From contig CM075197.1 in the NCBI GenBank assembly GCA_037577475.1, positions 23,104,650-23,168,649 on the forward strand: DNA of 64,000 bases, written 5' to 3'. Source of the stretch: Chaunax sp. Z400 (Eukaryota > Chordata > Actinopteri > Lophiiformes > Chaunacidae). Under the pieces are notes generated by a model. The model was not told where the DNA came from and did not search any database. It saw only the letters and a program-made list of their open reading frames with translations. The position numbers and the translations under genes are program-made. How positions within the stretch are numbered: the stretch's first letter is position 1; each line of letters opens with the position of its first letter. Below, one piece after another: positions 1 to 45,141 of the stretch.

Positions 1-2801
1 TACATGGCAACCTGTCTAACATGTTTCATGTGTGGGTCTAGGCAGAAAATCAGCTATTTCTGCAGGGAACAATGAAATAAGCTCTTGCCATAATGCTGCT
101 GCCCTTAGACCTTATAAAGTGGTGATAAAGCAGGGGGGAGAGCTGTGAGCCTGGAACTTCTTTTACTGCCTGAAAAGTGTGTGTGCCACCATAGGCACCT
201 TCACCACTACTCAACGCTGTAGGCCACAGAGAAAAGGAGAGGAATACTCCAATAGAGGCAGAGAGAGAGAGAGCCAGAGGAGCTCAGAGAAACAAAAGCA
301 GTGTTGTAACCGGACACAGAGCTCTCATTTGGGGAATGCTGGAAAGGGGACTGAAGTGGGGGAAGGGAGTAATTAAAAACACAAGCCTCTCATTGGGTGT
401 TTCAACACCATGGCTTGGAAATGGTATGGCTTTTATTGCACAATAATCATCAAAAAGCATCCGTGGATGCAGTCCCACACACATGCATGGGATTATGCAA
501 AGCGTAATGAATGTTAATAACCTCAGCTCAGACCGCAATGAGACATAAACACATGGAGGCACATATAATCACACACCGCTTCCACCATTGTTTTTCTGTG
601 TGGCTGCGCTCAGTGGCCCCAAGAGGTGTTAACTGTGGCTAAGGCCCTGCATACAGATTTGGATACAGATCCCAACTTTGTCTCCTGGCCACCCTCTTTG
701 TCTAAAGGAAGGTCGGGCCCTGCGGTGACAGCACTTCCTCTTGGGGAAGGGGGTGGTGGGGTGGATTTTCTGCCGGCCTGGAGGTCTAGCCCAGGGAGAC
801 AGCTGGTTCCCACACTGAAGAGTGCAGACTGTGTGGACGGACTCCTAAATACCAACACTGGCTTCTCACTTCATCTCATATTCTCCCTCATGCTTTCTTA
901 CCTGACTTGTTTCCTCAATGCTTCTCATCATCGCCCTCGCTCTCCTTGTACCCTGGCAGTTTCAAATTTGTGTCTCTGTGCCTCAGCACACTGCACTTCT
1001 CACCGTCACTTTCTCTTCTCTCACTTCACTCCATCACTCCCTTTTCTTGCTGTCTTTTAGCCAGTGAAACTGATGATGTGCTATGTGAAAAACAAAAACC
1101 TGATTTGGTTGCTTGAATTCCCGTGCCGGAAGATGAATGAAGCGCTGCATGAAGCAGTTGCCTGGATGCTAGGGTTGCAAAGCCCGTCAACCTAGTCGTG
1201 CGGAAACTCTGATTTCTGTGAGCTGGAAAGCAGGCTGGCCCAGGACATGAGGAGTAAGCAGAACTGAGGGAAAGTGAGGCTGGTAGCAGCTTTAGGCTGA
1301 CAAACTGCTGTTGAACATGGTGCTACCAAATGACAGTACATTCATGACTGGGGTTGCCAGATAGAGAGGTTTATGAGGAGTAAATTAATGATCAATGGAC
1401 AGACATCAGTGTTTCCCCTAGGTTTATTGGTTGGGGGGGCAGACTGGGAGCGCGGGAGGTGGTGGCATGGGAGCAGGGGACGACTTTCAAAATAAGTATA
1501 TACATATAATTCTGACATATCATTCTGTGTTTATGCCAATAAATATTTTCAGTGAATAGGTAGGCTATTGTACATTTATTATATTTCATCAGTTCTCATC
1601 ATCATACTGGCCACATAGTGCAGCCGTTGCCTTGACTTCAATTGTGGTCTGAGTGCTTCAAGGTGTTTGGGGGCAGGGCTAGCTTCCCTCCCCTCAGCAG
1701 CGGAGGAGCTATTAGCATCCTCCGCTGGCATGGATAAGCCACACCCTCTGTAGGAGCAAGGTACCAGAGCAGAGGAGAGTCATTGATGAAGGCAGTGAAA
1801 TGCATAAAAGATGCTCATGCTCTGCTGAAATTAAACAAGGGCACATATAAATTTATGTAGATTGATGGGTTGCCATATTTGTGAGATCACAAACAAAATT
1901 TTAGTCTATGGAAAAAAGGAAAAGTGAAAAAAATAATTAATCTCAGATTGCAGTGAAATATACGTTTGGAGCAATAAGGGGTTTAGTGTCTTGTGCACTT
2001 TAACAGGAGGAGGATCTATCTACTGACTGAGCTGCATTTGCCCTTGATGTAAAAAAACAACAAAAAAAACAGCAAGGTTTGTTATCGGTTCTAGATTGAA
2101 TATACAGAACATGTTGAGATAGCGATTTCTTTGTTTATCTAGCAGCGAGTGAGCTAAGACCAGTGATCCATGTAGAAACAGGAACATACGGAGAACAAAC
2201 GAGAGGAAAGATAAACATAGGGATGTGTGTCTCAAAAACGTGAGAGAAAATGTGAGGAAGGAGAGGGAGAAATGAATAAAGAGAGGAATGAGTAACTAAA
2301 TGTTCGAAGCACCTTCAGGCTGTGGTCAGAAGTTCGGCTCTGGAGCCTCTGGTCTGTTCAATGAGCAGAATGACCGTATGGAAAACTGATTTTACTGCCA
2401 TCAAGACAAACACCCTGCTCTTATCTTGATTCATTAAACCTCTTTGCTCAAGGACATCTGCAAAAAGGCACAGCAATATTTTCCATTCCATTAGGACCAC
2501 AATTACTTAATTTGCCATGCACAGCTAGACTGCAGGAATTCGTTAGTTAGTTGGATGGTTTCATTGAAACAGAGCTCAAGGACACAAAGGTATATGGACT
2601 ATGTATTATTTATTTGTTTACAGGAATATTGAACTCTTAACAGATTATTCCCTTGGAATAACTCACAATGAAATTCAAATAAATTAGACTAAAACAGATT
2701 TCACATAAATTCAGCATACAGGGTTTTGTTGTTTTAATTTATTCATTTCTGCTTGTTCGTGTCCAAAAGGCTATCCCTCATTGTTGGTGTTTTCTTCCCA
2801 G
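1..2801. other. No exon recognised; probable intron of the first gene
   Basis: The first recognisable exon begins at 2802 in mid-protein, so this stretch is most likely the intron before it. I saw no convincing exon, RNA gene or full transposon. Short purine runs (around 258-275) and a G run near 1433 are simple-sequence noise. Open frames such as the one at 626-1060 show no family resemblance and no convincing splice context. Confidence 0.5.
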
Positions 2802-19273
<16,472 letters not shown>

Positions 19274-19462
19274 CTCGCAGCCTGTGCCCACAGAGAATCC
19301 TACCCAAAGAGAGACAGAGAGAGCGAGACGGAGAAGCAGAAGGGCGTAGAGGAGAAGCGGGAGGCCAGGAACGAAAGGGAGATGGAGGAAGTGGCCGAGA
19401 GAATTAGAGAGATGATGATGGCGAGGAAGGCTCGTCCTGTCAGAAGTGAGACCCGGGTCTGA

Positions 19463-22400
19463 GAGGAGGTTTCGAGTTGGCCGCATGAAGGAGAAAAGAA
19501 GGAGACCTCACGCTTCAATCACACATGTAAAACTGGAAAGATAATGTTTAATTTTCTCATGGGTGTGGAGGATCATTTTCCATATGAGCCAAGAGGTTAC
19601 GGTCTCTTCTCTTTTCTCTCTTGTGAAAAGCCAAAAGGGTGACAGCTGATATGAAAGCGCTTGTATGCGTCTCTGCGTAGGAATGCATTCAGCAGCTGGA
19701 TGATATGTCTCTCTCGCTCTCTCTCTCTCTGGGCAGATCTAGTTACCCTTCCTTCCACTATGTACTCTAGCTCTGTGGGTACAGGCTTTACCTCACATTG
19801 GCATTTTCTGCCACATGTCTGCCTTTTCATTTCCAGAGACTCCTCGGCATGTCTTTGAGCTTTCACGCTCTTCTTCGTCCATTTTTGAGACACAAAGCGA
19901 AGTGCACACCCCCACTCCTTTCAGTGAGGAGGACGCCGTTTTCACGTCAACTGCATTACGTAGAGCAGCTTGACTACGCTGACCTCTGTAGGACTCACAG
20001 ATGACCATTTCAGCACAAACCAGCTGTAGGGCTAAAATAGAAAAACACAAACTGCAGCTGTTGGTGTGTTCGCTCACGTCGATGTCCTTCTTGCATCCCT
20101 CGCTCTTGTCGACCTCCACCAAGCCTCACAAATCCCCAGCGTCACTCCTTAGGGTTTAAGTTCTTCGGCATTCCCGGACTCTCTCCCCACAGGGTCTCCT
20201 CACCTCCTCCCAAGGGGGGGTATGTATGTGTGATGTTACGTGAGTCAGTATTTTGGTCCCCAGGGTGGGCGAGGTCACTTCCAAGTGTATGAGCTCGTCA
20301 GCCAATCACAACGGGAATATATATGACCCGGCTCGTTTGAGGTCGGAGGTCAACAGGAACATGTTACTGCTGTCAATAAAAACACAAAATAGAAAGAATA
20401 TAGATGTAAAGTGTATGTAAAATTTATGAAAGGAACATATATTGCTATAATACAGACATTAATGATTGATATTATTATAATTGTTGTTAGTTCTATTGAT
20501 AAGCTGATTCTTTTTTAACATTGCTTCCACATGTAGAGTGACTTGACACCTGTTGTTCTGTGGTGCAGATCAGGACAACCAGTGCATGTTGGACTGGACC
20601 GAAGGATTACGGGTTAGCACCACAATAACCTGACATGTGTTTCACTGCAAAGTGAGTGTGGATTCTGTGAAAGCTCCTTTAAGTGGCCCATTAAAACCGG
20701 CTTCATTGTTTAACTGGTCTCCTCTCGTTCATTTCTCTCTAATGACTTTCAGACGGGATTACATGCAAATATTGTTATATGTTGTTCACACCAGGACCCA
20801 AATGCAGACTAGACAAGAGGAAGCGAACAAAAAACAAACAAACCTGTAATTAAGGATAAGGATAAGCAGGCACAAAAAAGACAATAAAGTCCATAAGGAA
20901 AAATAACATAATCCAACTGAGAATTTCAATGATATAATCCACAAATGAAAATCCAAAGAACAGGCAAAATCCAAGAAAATGCATAAACTAACAAAAACCT
21001 CAATAAGATAATTTACAGGGAAAACCGTGGAGAAATTCAGGAGATTACAGGAGCAACACGGGGCAAAGCAGACAAACTAACCAAGAGGGTAAGAAACAGA
21101 CTAAATAGGCTGTGATCATCATCGATCCTCAGTTCTAGTAAGCCTATTAAATAATGTATCTTCTATACATTTTTCATGTGTCAACTCGAGGAAGCCATAG
21201 GCTCAAGGTTATGCTGCAATACTGCAATGCTTTCAATCACAGTGTTGACGACATTGCAGTAATAATTAACAATAACTGCAGTTATTCGATGGAAGATGAC
21301 GTCAAAGTCCCATGAATTCCGATCTGATGGTTCAGACTGAGGTTGCATTGCCAAAAATCCGACCTGTGTCTGATTTAGGACCACATGTGGAAAAGTGGCC
21401 CAAATCAGAATTGGAAAAAGATCAGATTCCATGTGGTTTGTGCTGTCCACAGCTGGCACAGGGAGGAGGAGACAATCAGAGGCAGGTGGGAATGATCAGA
21501 CAATCACAGTGGAGGGAAAACTTGAAGGGGAAGACATAAGGATGATACAATAATAAAGTAACATGAGAGAGCAAAGAGAGACAGAGGAGCCAAAAGGGTA
21601 AAACAGATCACAAGGAAAGGAAGACAGTAAGTGTAAAGCATAGGACATGACATGGAGAATAAACTTACAAAATAAAACAGGAAATAATAACCAAAATACA
21701 GAACCATGACAAATATATTTTAGAACGATGCTGTTTGTAATGAGTGTATCAACCAGAACCTGAAGTGTCATTTTGCTGAACATGTTTTAGCTAAACACGG
21801 GTCACAGAATGGCTGCGACCTGACTTTTCTTTAGAGTCATTTAGAAGCAACTCTCACAGTGACTCTCAATCAATAACGCTGTTGGGAAGCGTTATTGATT
21901 GCTCTCTTGATCTAGAATTCTTCCCTTAACATCAAGCAAGAAGTAGGCCATCTATTAAATCACGTATGAGTCTGTATGCTTAAAGTGATGCTCCCTGTTG
22001 TCCATAAGATGGCAACAGATATTAAGTAAATTAATGTGAGGAAGAAAAGATGAAGTGTTGCTGGCCTACTAAGACAATACTGCTAAAATCCTCTATTTCA
22101 ATAAATGCTATACTACTTAAAATACTCCTACTTATTGATTAATTAATGCATCTTAAAAGTTTTGTGTCCATAAGTTTATCAAGATGTCACCAGTGAACAC
22201 AATATGCCGGACTGAGAAAATGCACAACACTGTTTTACATGTGTCAGTATGGCACCTTTTGTACGATAGAATAAAGACCATAGAGCCTCATTAGCATGAC
22301 CTTTGAATGAGCTCGTCATTAGAACGGAGAATGTGTCTATATTTATTATATTTTATAAGTCATAGGGTACATTAGCTAATTCTGCCCCGATCCACTCATT

Positions 22401-22617
22401 TTCATGGTATGTGTTGTTAAACATGCAGCGACAAAGAAATACCTGCAGTTCATCAAAGATCCAGAGAAGATCCTAGGAGATGATCTGCCACAGGAGACTA
22501 ATTAACGGTGGCGACCATTCAAATGAACAAAAAGGCAGAAACAAGAGAGTTGGTGGTTTTGTGTCATATTTGTGGTTGGCCTGAATGACGTCCATCGGTG
22601 TGGACCTGACAGAATAA
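19463..22617. other. 3'UTR of the first gene and gap upstream of hcrt
   Basis: An AATAAA at 20375-20380 is a plausible polyadenylation signal for the first gene. The rest is AT-rich and contains a dispersed repeat at about 20785-21715. Near the right end lie a homeodomain-type TAATTA (22499-22504) and a CRE-like tgacgtcc (22586-22593), both possible hcrt promoter elements. No convincing gene is present. Confidence 0.5.
20785..21715. mobile_element. Dispersed repeat with a nested MITE-like insert
   Basis: The outer segments (from ccaggacccaaatgcaga to aaaatacagaaccatgaca) have the A/G-rich, low-coding composition of common teleost non-autonomous elements. The inner part around 21300-21460, with paired cccaaatcagaattgg and gatcagattccatgtgg, looks like a separate short element. 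The boundaries are approximate and the family is not determined. Confidence 0.45.
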
Positions 22618-22624
22618 TATAAAA
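22618..22624 (+). promoter_or_regulatory. hcrt: hcrt TATA box
   Basis: A tataaaa lies 106 bp before the strongest ATG at 22730. Transcription would be expected to start near 22645-22650, giving a short 5'UTR. Confidence 0.65.
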
Positions 22625-22729
22625 GACACTTGTCCGTCCTCCTGGGGGAGATAAGAAGATCAGATGACTCGACTTCACAAAAATCAGACGATGACGTGGT
22701 TCTCCTCTAACTTCCAGAAAGACTCCAGG

Positions 22730-24221
22730 ATGGACACGTCTAACAGGGTAAGACGGCTTAAGTTTGATTTTTTTGATTTTTTTTTATTATTAGTTATTTA
22801 TTTGACTTGGTATTGAAACATGCATACTTATTATAGTAACTTATTTATTTTGTTTGTTGCCATGCTTTTCTACTTCTATACACACATTCCTCAAGATTTA
22901 TTTTCTTCATATTTTCACATCAAAAAGAAACGGCTGACTTCGAAGTATTTTTGATATTTTTGTGTGTTTTTTGTAATTAAATTCTTAAAATTATGTAAGA
23001 AAAAAAGGGGTTGGATTTGAGATATTTATGCTTGATATGATGAGATCCATGAAGTACGCTCACATGGTGAAGACTTGGGTTGCTTTTACAGAGAACCTTA
23101 GGGCACCTTTTCCTATAAAACTTCTGTTGGGTAGATTTCTCTGTGTTCAGAGGATCGATACGGATCATAACTGGGATTTTTTTATATTTTTTTATTGAAA
23201 CAGACGTGTAGTCATTGGTAATCAGTGTAGATGGATATGGATTTATAAATGTAGCTTAGGATCTTATTTGTGTGTTGTTATGAAATTAATAGTGATGATA
23301 ATTTAATTAGGATTCACACATTTTGCACCTATTCAATCATATGAAATAAAAATGCATTCTGTTAGATTAGGGCGATCTTGTTTATGTGGTACCAGTTTGA
23401 CTTGAGATTAAGGCTTTAGCATGTATATATGACATAGATGTATTTATGATAGTATTGGTTATTGATTGATTCATATTCTATATGCATAGATAAATAATTA
23501 ACATTTACAGTACCGTTAAATCAGCAGTTGGTCATGTCTTTATATACTTGACTTGAGGTTATTGTTTTATTATGTACAGTATATACTGTAAATAAATGTC
23601 AGCATCATCTTATTGGAAATTCAGGGATCCATATTTCTTATGCATACTAGTCCTTTGTAGCATCAATATCAAACAAATTAAGATCTAACCAGTGACATGT
23701 TAAAGATTATAGAGGTTCCACCATATAAACATACTCAATATTTACATTTAAAAGACATAAAGACTTTTTTAAAGGGATTTTTCATTTTTTTTAAAGGCCT
23801 GTAAATGATATTCTTGTGTCAGAGTAAACTGATCTCTTTTGCCCAGCAGAAATTCTTAGCGCTGGTTTTGATGTTGCTACTGTCTCAGCTGGCCTGCGAT
23901 GCTCAGAGTGTGTCCGAGTGCTGCCGGCAACCATCTCGCTCCTGTCGCCTCTATGTGTTGCTGTGTCGCTCTTCCAGCAAGACCTTGGGAGCACCGCTCC
24001 CAGGTGATGCTGCCGCTGGCATCCTCACTCTGGGTAAACGGAGAGAAGATGAGGATCGCTTGCAGAGCAGACTCCACCTGCTCCTCAATGGCTCCAGGAA
24101 CCAAGCAGCAGGGATCCTGACGATGGGGAAGAGGACTGAAAAGAGGGCAGGAGAGCAATACATGGAGTGGATGGCTCAGTCAGGAACTAGCATGACAGCA
24201 CCCCTGCCTGTTTTAAGCTAA
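22730..24221 (+). CDS. hcrt: Prepro-orexin (hypocretin precursor)
   Basis: This is the secreted precursor of orexin-A and orexin-B, hypothalamic neuropeptides for arousal and feeding that act on orexin receptors. Coding exons are 22730-22747 (MDTSNR) and 23847-24221, the two-exon layout known for HCRT. The 130-residue product starts with a signal peptide (hydrophobic core FLALVLMLLLSQLA, likely cut after CDA). Orexin-A follows, beginning QSVSECCRQ and ending AAGILTL before the GKRR amidation and cleavage site, 43 residues in all. Orexin-B ends RNQAAGILTM before GKR. A C-terminal remnant follows KRTEKR. The cysteines differ from mammals: the third human cysteine is absent and one extra cysteine occurs in LLCR. 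The start at 22730 has the best Kozak context (A at -3, G at +4); in-frame ATGs also occur at 22664 and 22691. The exact acceptor may be 3 nt further right. Polyadenylation signals lie at 24526 and 24563. Confidence 0.96.
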
Positions 24222-24525
24222 ATACCGCATGGTATAAGCTTATTGGGACTTTGTTAAAATCTCTTATTTGTTGAGTGTTAAATTAGGGATTAAAATAACA
24301 ATTACAATTTTGTTTTTCCTGTCCTTTTTTAATGTGAATTGATGTGCATTTACAGATAACATTATAAATATGTGTATTATTGTACATATATGAAAAAGGC
24401 CTTGTGGTGTAATAAGATCCTAAAAAGCTGACAATGCATCTTTCTTCATTCTCGGATGAGTTAACTGTGGTTTGAAATACTTTTTTTTTTCTTTTAAGAA
24501 ACGGACATCACTGAAACGTGACAAA

Positions 24526-24568
24526 AATAAAAAGCTGTTAAAGTCAATGTTGCATTAAGCTGAATAAA
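24526..24568 (+). promoter_or_regulatory. hcrt: hcrt polyadenylation signals
   Basis: Two AATAAA hexamers (24526-24531 and 24563-24568) lie about 300-350 nt after the hcrt stop, which suits a short 3'UTR. Confidence 0.6.
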
Positions 24569-24639
24569 ATTATGCTAATTACTGTAATTCTATCTACATT
24601 CTATACATCCAACAAAATGGTAGGATTCTAACTCAACTT

Positions 24640-25440
24640 TGACACAAGCATGCGGCTCAAAGCGCTTCATATAGCAAATTCAAACACACAATTATGTGGA
24701 ACTCAAATTTGCAACAAAAAAATTAAATTAAAATCAAATTCAATACATAAAAGTCGATGAAATAAACACCAGGAGTTAGAAAAAGGTCAAACCTAAAACC
24801 AAAAGGCTGTAACATGACTTCATATTAAAAGCTCTGTATTAAAAGCCAGAGTAAAAAGATAGGTCTTTATTTTTCTTTTACAAATATAAATATATATAAT
24901 ATATTGCCATGTGACAGTGAGTTCCACATAAAAAGAGGACACTCTGGTATTTTCATGAAAGGATCTCCATTATCTAACTGTTACATAAAATGAAAGAAAA
25001 TCGTCAATGTTTGGAGGAGCAAGGTCATTTAAAGCATTATAAACATGTAGAAGAACTTTAAAATGAATTCTAAAAGAAACAGGTAACCAGTGCAGTGTAT
25101 TAAGATAAAGTAGGTGGTAGTTGTTTTTAGATAAGGTTCTGGCCACGGTGTTCTGAACTCATAATTCTCTTATTGACTTTTTAGAGACATCAGTGAGGGG
25201 GAGCTGCCACAGCGTGACTAGTAACAAAAGTTTCATGAGTATTTTAGCATCTTTGTGAGTTAAAGGTCTAACTTTGGCAATATTCTTAAGATTTAAAGTG
25301 GATCTTTTAATACCTTGTTAAAATTTAAATTTAAATCTGACTCAAAGATTGCTACCAAGTTTGTGATATTAGTTTTTTTTTCTGTTTGCAGAGGCCACCA
25401 AGCTGTAAGTGGAGTTTTTCTCTTGCTGCTTTGAGTCCCA
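24640..25440. mobile_element. Dispersed teleost repeat (retroelement-like, class uncertain)
   Basis: Phrases such as gagttccacataaaaagagg, ttaaagcattataaacatgt and ggtaaccagtgcagtgta match in style a very common fish interspersed repeat with this internal order. It is diverged and has no coding capacity. It begins about 70 bp after the last hcrt polyadenylation signal. Confidence 0.5.
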
Positions 25441-25727
25441 TTAAAAAAAATTCTCCTTATTTAGCTTTAATTTAGCTTTATTCTCTCTATAAGTTTACCA
25501 AAGACAGGCAGAAAGGGACCTCCAGTTGTTAATCTTTAAATGATCTAGATTAGATTTCTTGAGACGAGGTTTTACCAGTGACATCTTGATTGTTGGGAGG
25601 AAAATGCCTGAATTAAGAAAGTAGTATATTAACTTAAAACAGCTTTTTTTGGGTCCTCTTTCAAACACTGTTTGTACAAATCTAATCAAACCTGCCAATA
25701 AATCGTACATGAACAGCACTTTGTGAA

Positions 25728-25885
25728 GCCATCCACTGAGGGTGCACAAGCCATTGGACTCTTGGTGCCGGTCCCATGCGGGGAGGGTTGCATCAGGAAG
25801 GGCATCCGGCGTAAAACCTGTGCCAGATCAACAATATAAATTGAAAAATCCACTGTGACGACCTCAAATCGGGAGCAGCCGAAAG
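25728..25885 (+). mobile_element. 3' end of an RTE/BovB-type LINE or a SINE derived from it
   Basis: The order gggcatccggcgtaaaac, ctgtgccagatcaac, ccactgtgacgacc, gggagcagccgaaagg is typical of a widespread fish retroelement tail. The assignment to the RTE group is from memory and tentative. Confidence 0.55.
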
Positions 25886-26805
25886 GAGAAGGAGAGGAGC
25901 AGCACTTTCTGAGAGAGTAAGGAAGTGTCTTTAGTTTTTTGTCTCAGGTTTTTATTTTATTTTAATCTTGTAAGATTTACTAATGTAATTAGTAATAGTT
26001 ACGTTAAAATGGTCAGATAACATGCTTTCTGTAATACATGGACCATAATACTACCTTTTACTATATGCAGATGACACCTTTCATGTATTATTTTTTAAAT
26101 GACATCATTACTTAGAAGCCATTGGAGGCTTAATGTCAGTTTTCAGAGACAGTCGATGAAAATACAGCAGATTGTCATTAGATTGCTGCTTACTTTGACT
26201 ATAAAAGTACTTAAATCTGACAAAATTACTCTTGGATCAGTATAAACCTGTCTGATATGAAAACGAATTGATATGAAAACCAGCACTGAGTCCAATATGC
26301 TGTTTTTTTTTTACTTTCAAGGATAAGATTTTAATAACCTATGTATGAATGAATGTGATTGTCCACCAGAGTTCTATATAACCTGAAGGAAAGTGGGAAT
26401 CGACAAGGCTGCCACACAAAGAACCAGTGCATGTTGTGTTCCAGAAGCCAGAGTGCGTTTGTGTGTCTACGTGTGGCTCACACTCCGTCTCTGACAGTAA
26501 CTAATGGAATGCGTGTGTGTGGGTGTTTGTTTCGGTAGTGAAGACGATGTGATATAACATATGGTGATATAGACAGCAGGGTGATAGATTATATATATAA
26601 TTATATTTTTTTTCTCTTTCCAAATGAGAGAGAAGAATGATGAGAAAGGGAAGGGAACGCAAATAAGGAAAGAAAAGAAAGTGATTTCTAGTAACTTTTT
26701 CTTGGGAGTGAGAAGTAGCAGGTTTTGCATGAGAAAGAGAGAGAATGTGAGAGAGATAACCAATAAATACACAATGTGTAGAAAGGGGGATGGCTGAGAC
26801 AGAGG

Positions 26806-26809
<4 letters not shown>

Positions 26810-26852
<43 letters not shown>
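26810..26852. repeat. (GA)n microsatellite
   Basis: About 21 GA units roughly 400 bp upstream of the kcnh4 start codon. GA tracts near promoters can affect nucleosome placement, but no function is shown here. Confidence 0.95.
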
Positions 26853-26853
<1 letters not shown>

Positions 26854-27251
26854 CAGAGGACTGGGAGATGGCATGGAACCATGATGAGTACAGTTAGACC
26901 AAGTGAAGCTGAGGCTTCGTTGTGATACTGGAGCAGCGCTGAGAGGAGAGGGATGCGGAACTGAACCTGGAAGCTCCTGATTCAATACTGAGAGAGAAGC
27001 TTTAGAGAATTCCAACACCTCGGAGCTCTCTTCGAAGGAAGAAAAGGGATTCCTGCATGATGGAAGTTACTTGTTTTCTCTCGATGACAGAATAGGAAAA
27101 ACTTGCAGTGCTCTAGAACATTGTGGAGGAGTTAAAAGAGAGCGCAAGGAGAAGCAGCCGTGGTTCTCTTCCACATTCTTTTTTCGGGGAATACTGATGA
27201 ACTAGTGGAAACGGTTGAAAGTCTGCAGCCTTGTCTTATTCCAGTACAAAG

Positions 27252-44336
<17,085 letters not shown>

Positions 44337-44414
44337 TGACCTCAGTATCCTGTTGTGTTGGTATATGATAGTGATGACTTTATTGTAACTTTAAAGACTT
44401 TTGGTGTTGTTTCA

Positions 44415-44479
44415 AATAAAATGTTTTCTCCCTGCATTCATGAAAAACTACTGCCACTTCACTGACACAACTAAATAAA
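44415..44479 (+). promoter_or_regulatory. kcnh4: kcnh4 polyadenylation signals
   Basis: AATAAA hexamers at 44415-44420 and 44474-44479 lie 80-140 nt after the stop codon, giving a short 3'UTR. Confidence 0.65.
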
Positions 44480-45009
44480 ATTTTACTTGTTAGATTGTTA
44501 TAGATTGCTTTACAGGTCTGCAGAAATTGTTATTGGGCCAGTGAACTCAACAAAGATATGCAAGCACACAATTTTAGGTACAATGAAAGGCATTAGCACA
44601 AGGAAGATGCTCAGGCTCGAGATGAAATAGATATATAGATATAGATATACATACATAGACAATATATAATATCTATCAAAAAGTCCATAAGCATAACTGG
44701 ATTCCAAGCAATGATAAAAAACAACAACATTTCTAGTCAAAAGAAGCATCCGTTGCTCTATCAAAATATGAGAGAATAGGTTGTTTAGGAGTTTATGAGT
44801 GTTTATTTATCTAAGTAAATTATATTTTAACTTATTACTAAAGGCAATAAAACATGAATTCTTACCTGTAAAATTACATTTATGGATGTCAGATTTGGTC
44901 ATGACAATAATATGATACATACACAATAGGTGTAACTCTGTGAATGAATATAAGACCCTGCACACATTCCCTATAATGGACACAATGGTGTTTTACGTCG
45001 ACTGCTGTG
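44480..45009. other. kcnh4-rab5c intergenic gap
   Basis: About 0.5 kb of AT-rich sequence between the kcnh4 polyadenylation signals and the rab5c promoter. No gene or clear repeat is visible beyond a short gata/tata-rich run near 44626-44670. Confidence 0.6.
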
Positions 45010-45068
45010 ATTGGTCAGACAGACACTGACAAAAAGTGGGACGTTCCCGGAAAAATTGCTAACCGGAA
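45010..45068 (+). promoter_or_regulatory. rab5c: Probable rab5c promoter: inverted CCAAT and two ETS sites
   Basis: ATTGG at 45010-45014 and CCGGAA at 45047-45052 and 45063-45068, in a locally GC-richer stretch with no TATA box. This combination is usual for housekeeping promoters. Confidence 0.5.
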
Positions 45069-45141
45069 AGGAAGGCCAGAGCCCAAGAAGAAGAAGACAG
45101 CCGCCGCAGCCGATGAGACCAGTGAAAGAAGAAAAAGTATT
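45040..45141 (+). other. rab5c: Probable rab5c 5'UTR exon 1
   Basis: A GC/GA-rich stretch ends in a strong donor, tatt|gtaagt (GT at 45142). It would splice to an acceptor at 51338 (ttttttctccag), just upstream of the rab5c start codon. The left edge is not defined. An ATG at 45113 would open a short upstream frame closed by a TGA in exon 2. Confidence 0.55.

Larger units (their letters stand above)
24569..27251. other. hcrt-kcnh4 intergenic region and kcnh4 5'UTR
   Basis: The first part is repeat-derived (24640-25440 and 25728-25885). A possible reverse-transcriptase relic lies at 26055-26078, followed by a (GA)n tract at 26810-26852. The kcnh4 5'UTR must lie just before 27252, but I see no clear TATA box or transcription start. 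Confidence 0.5.

Noticed and set aside
626..1060. 144-codon open frame near the left edge
   Set aside because: No domain, an overlapping antisense frame of similar quality, and T/C-rich low-complexity content at its end.
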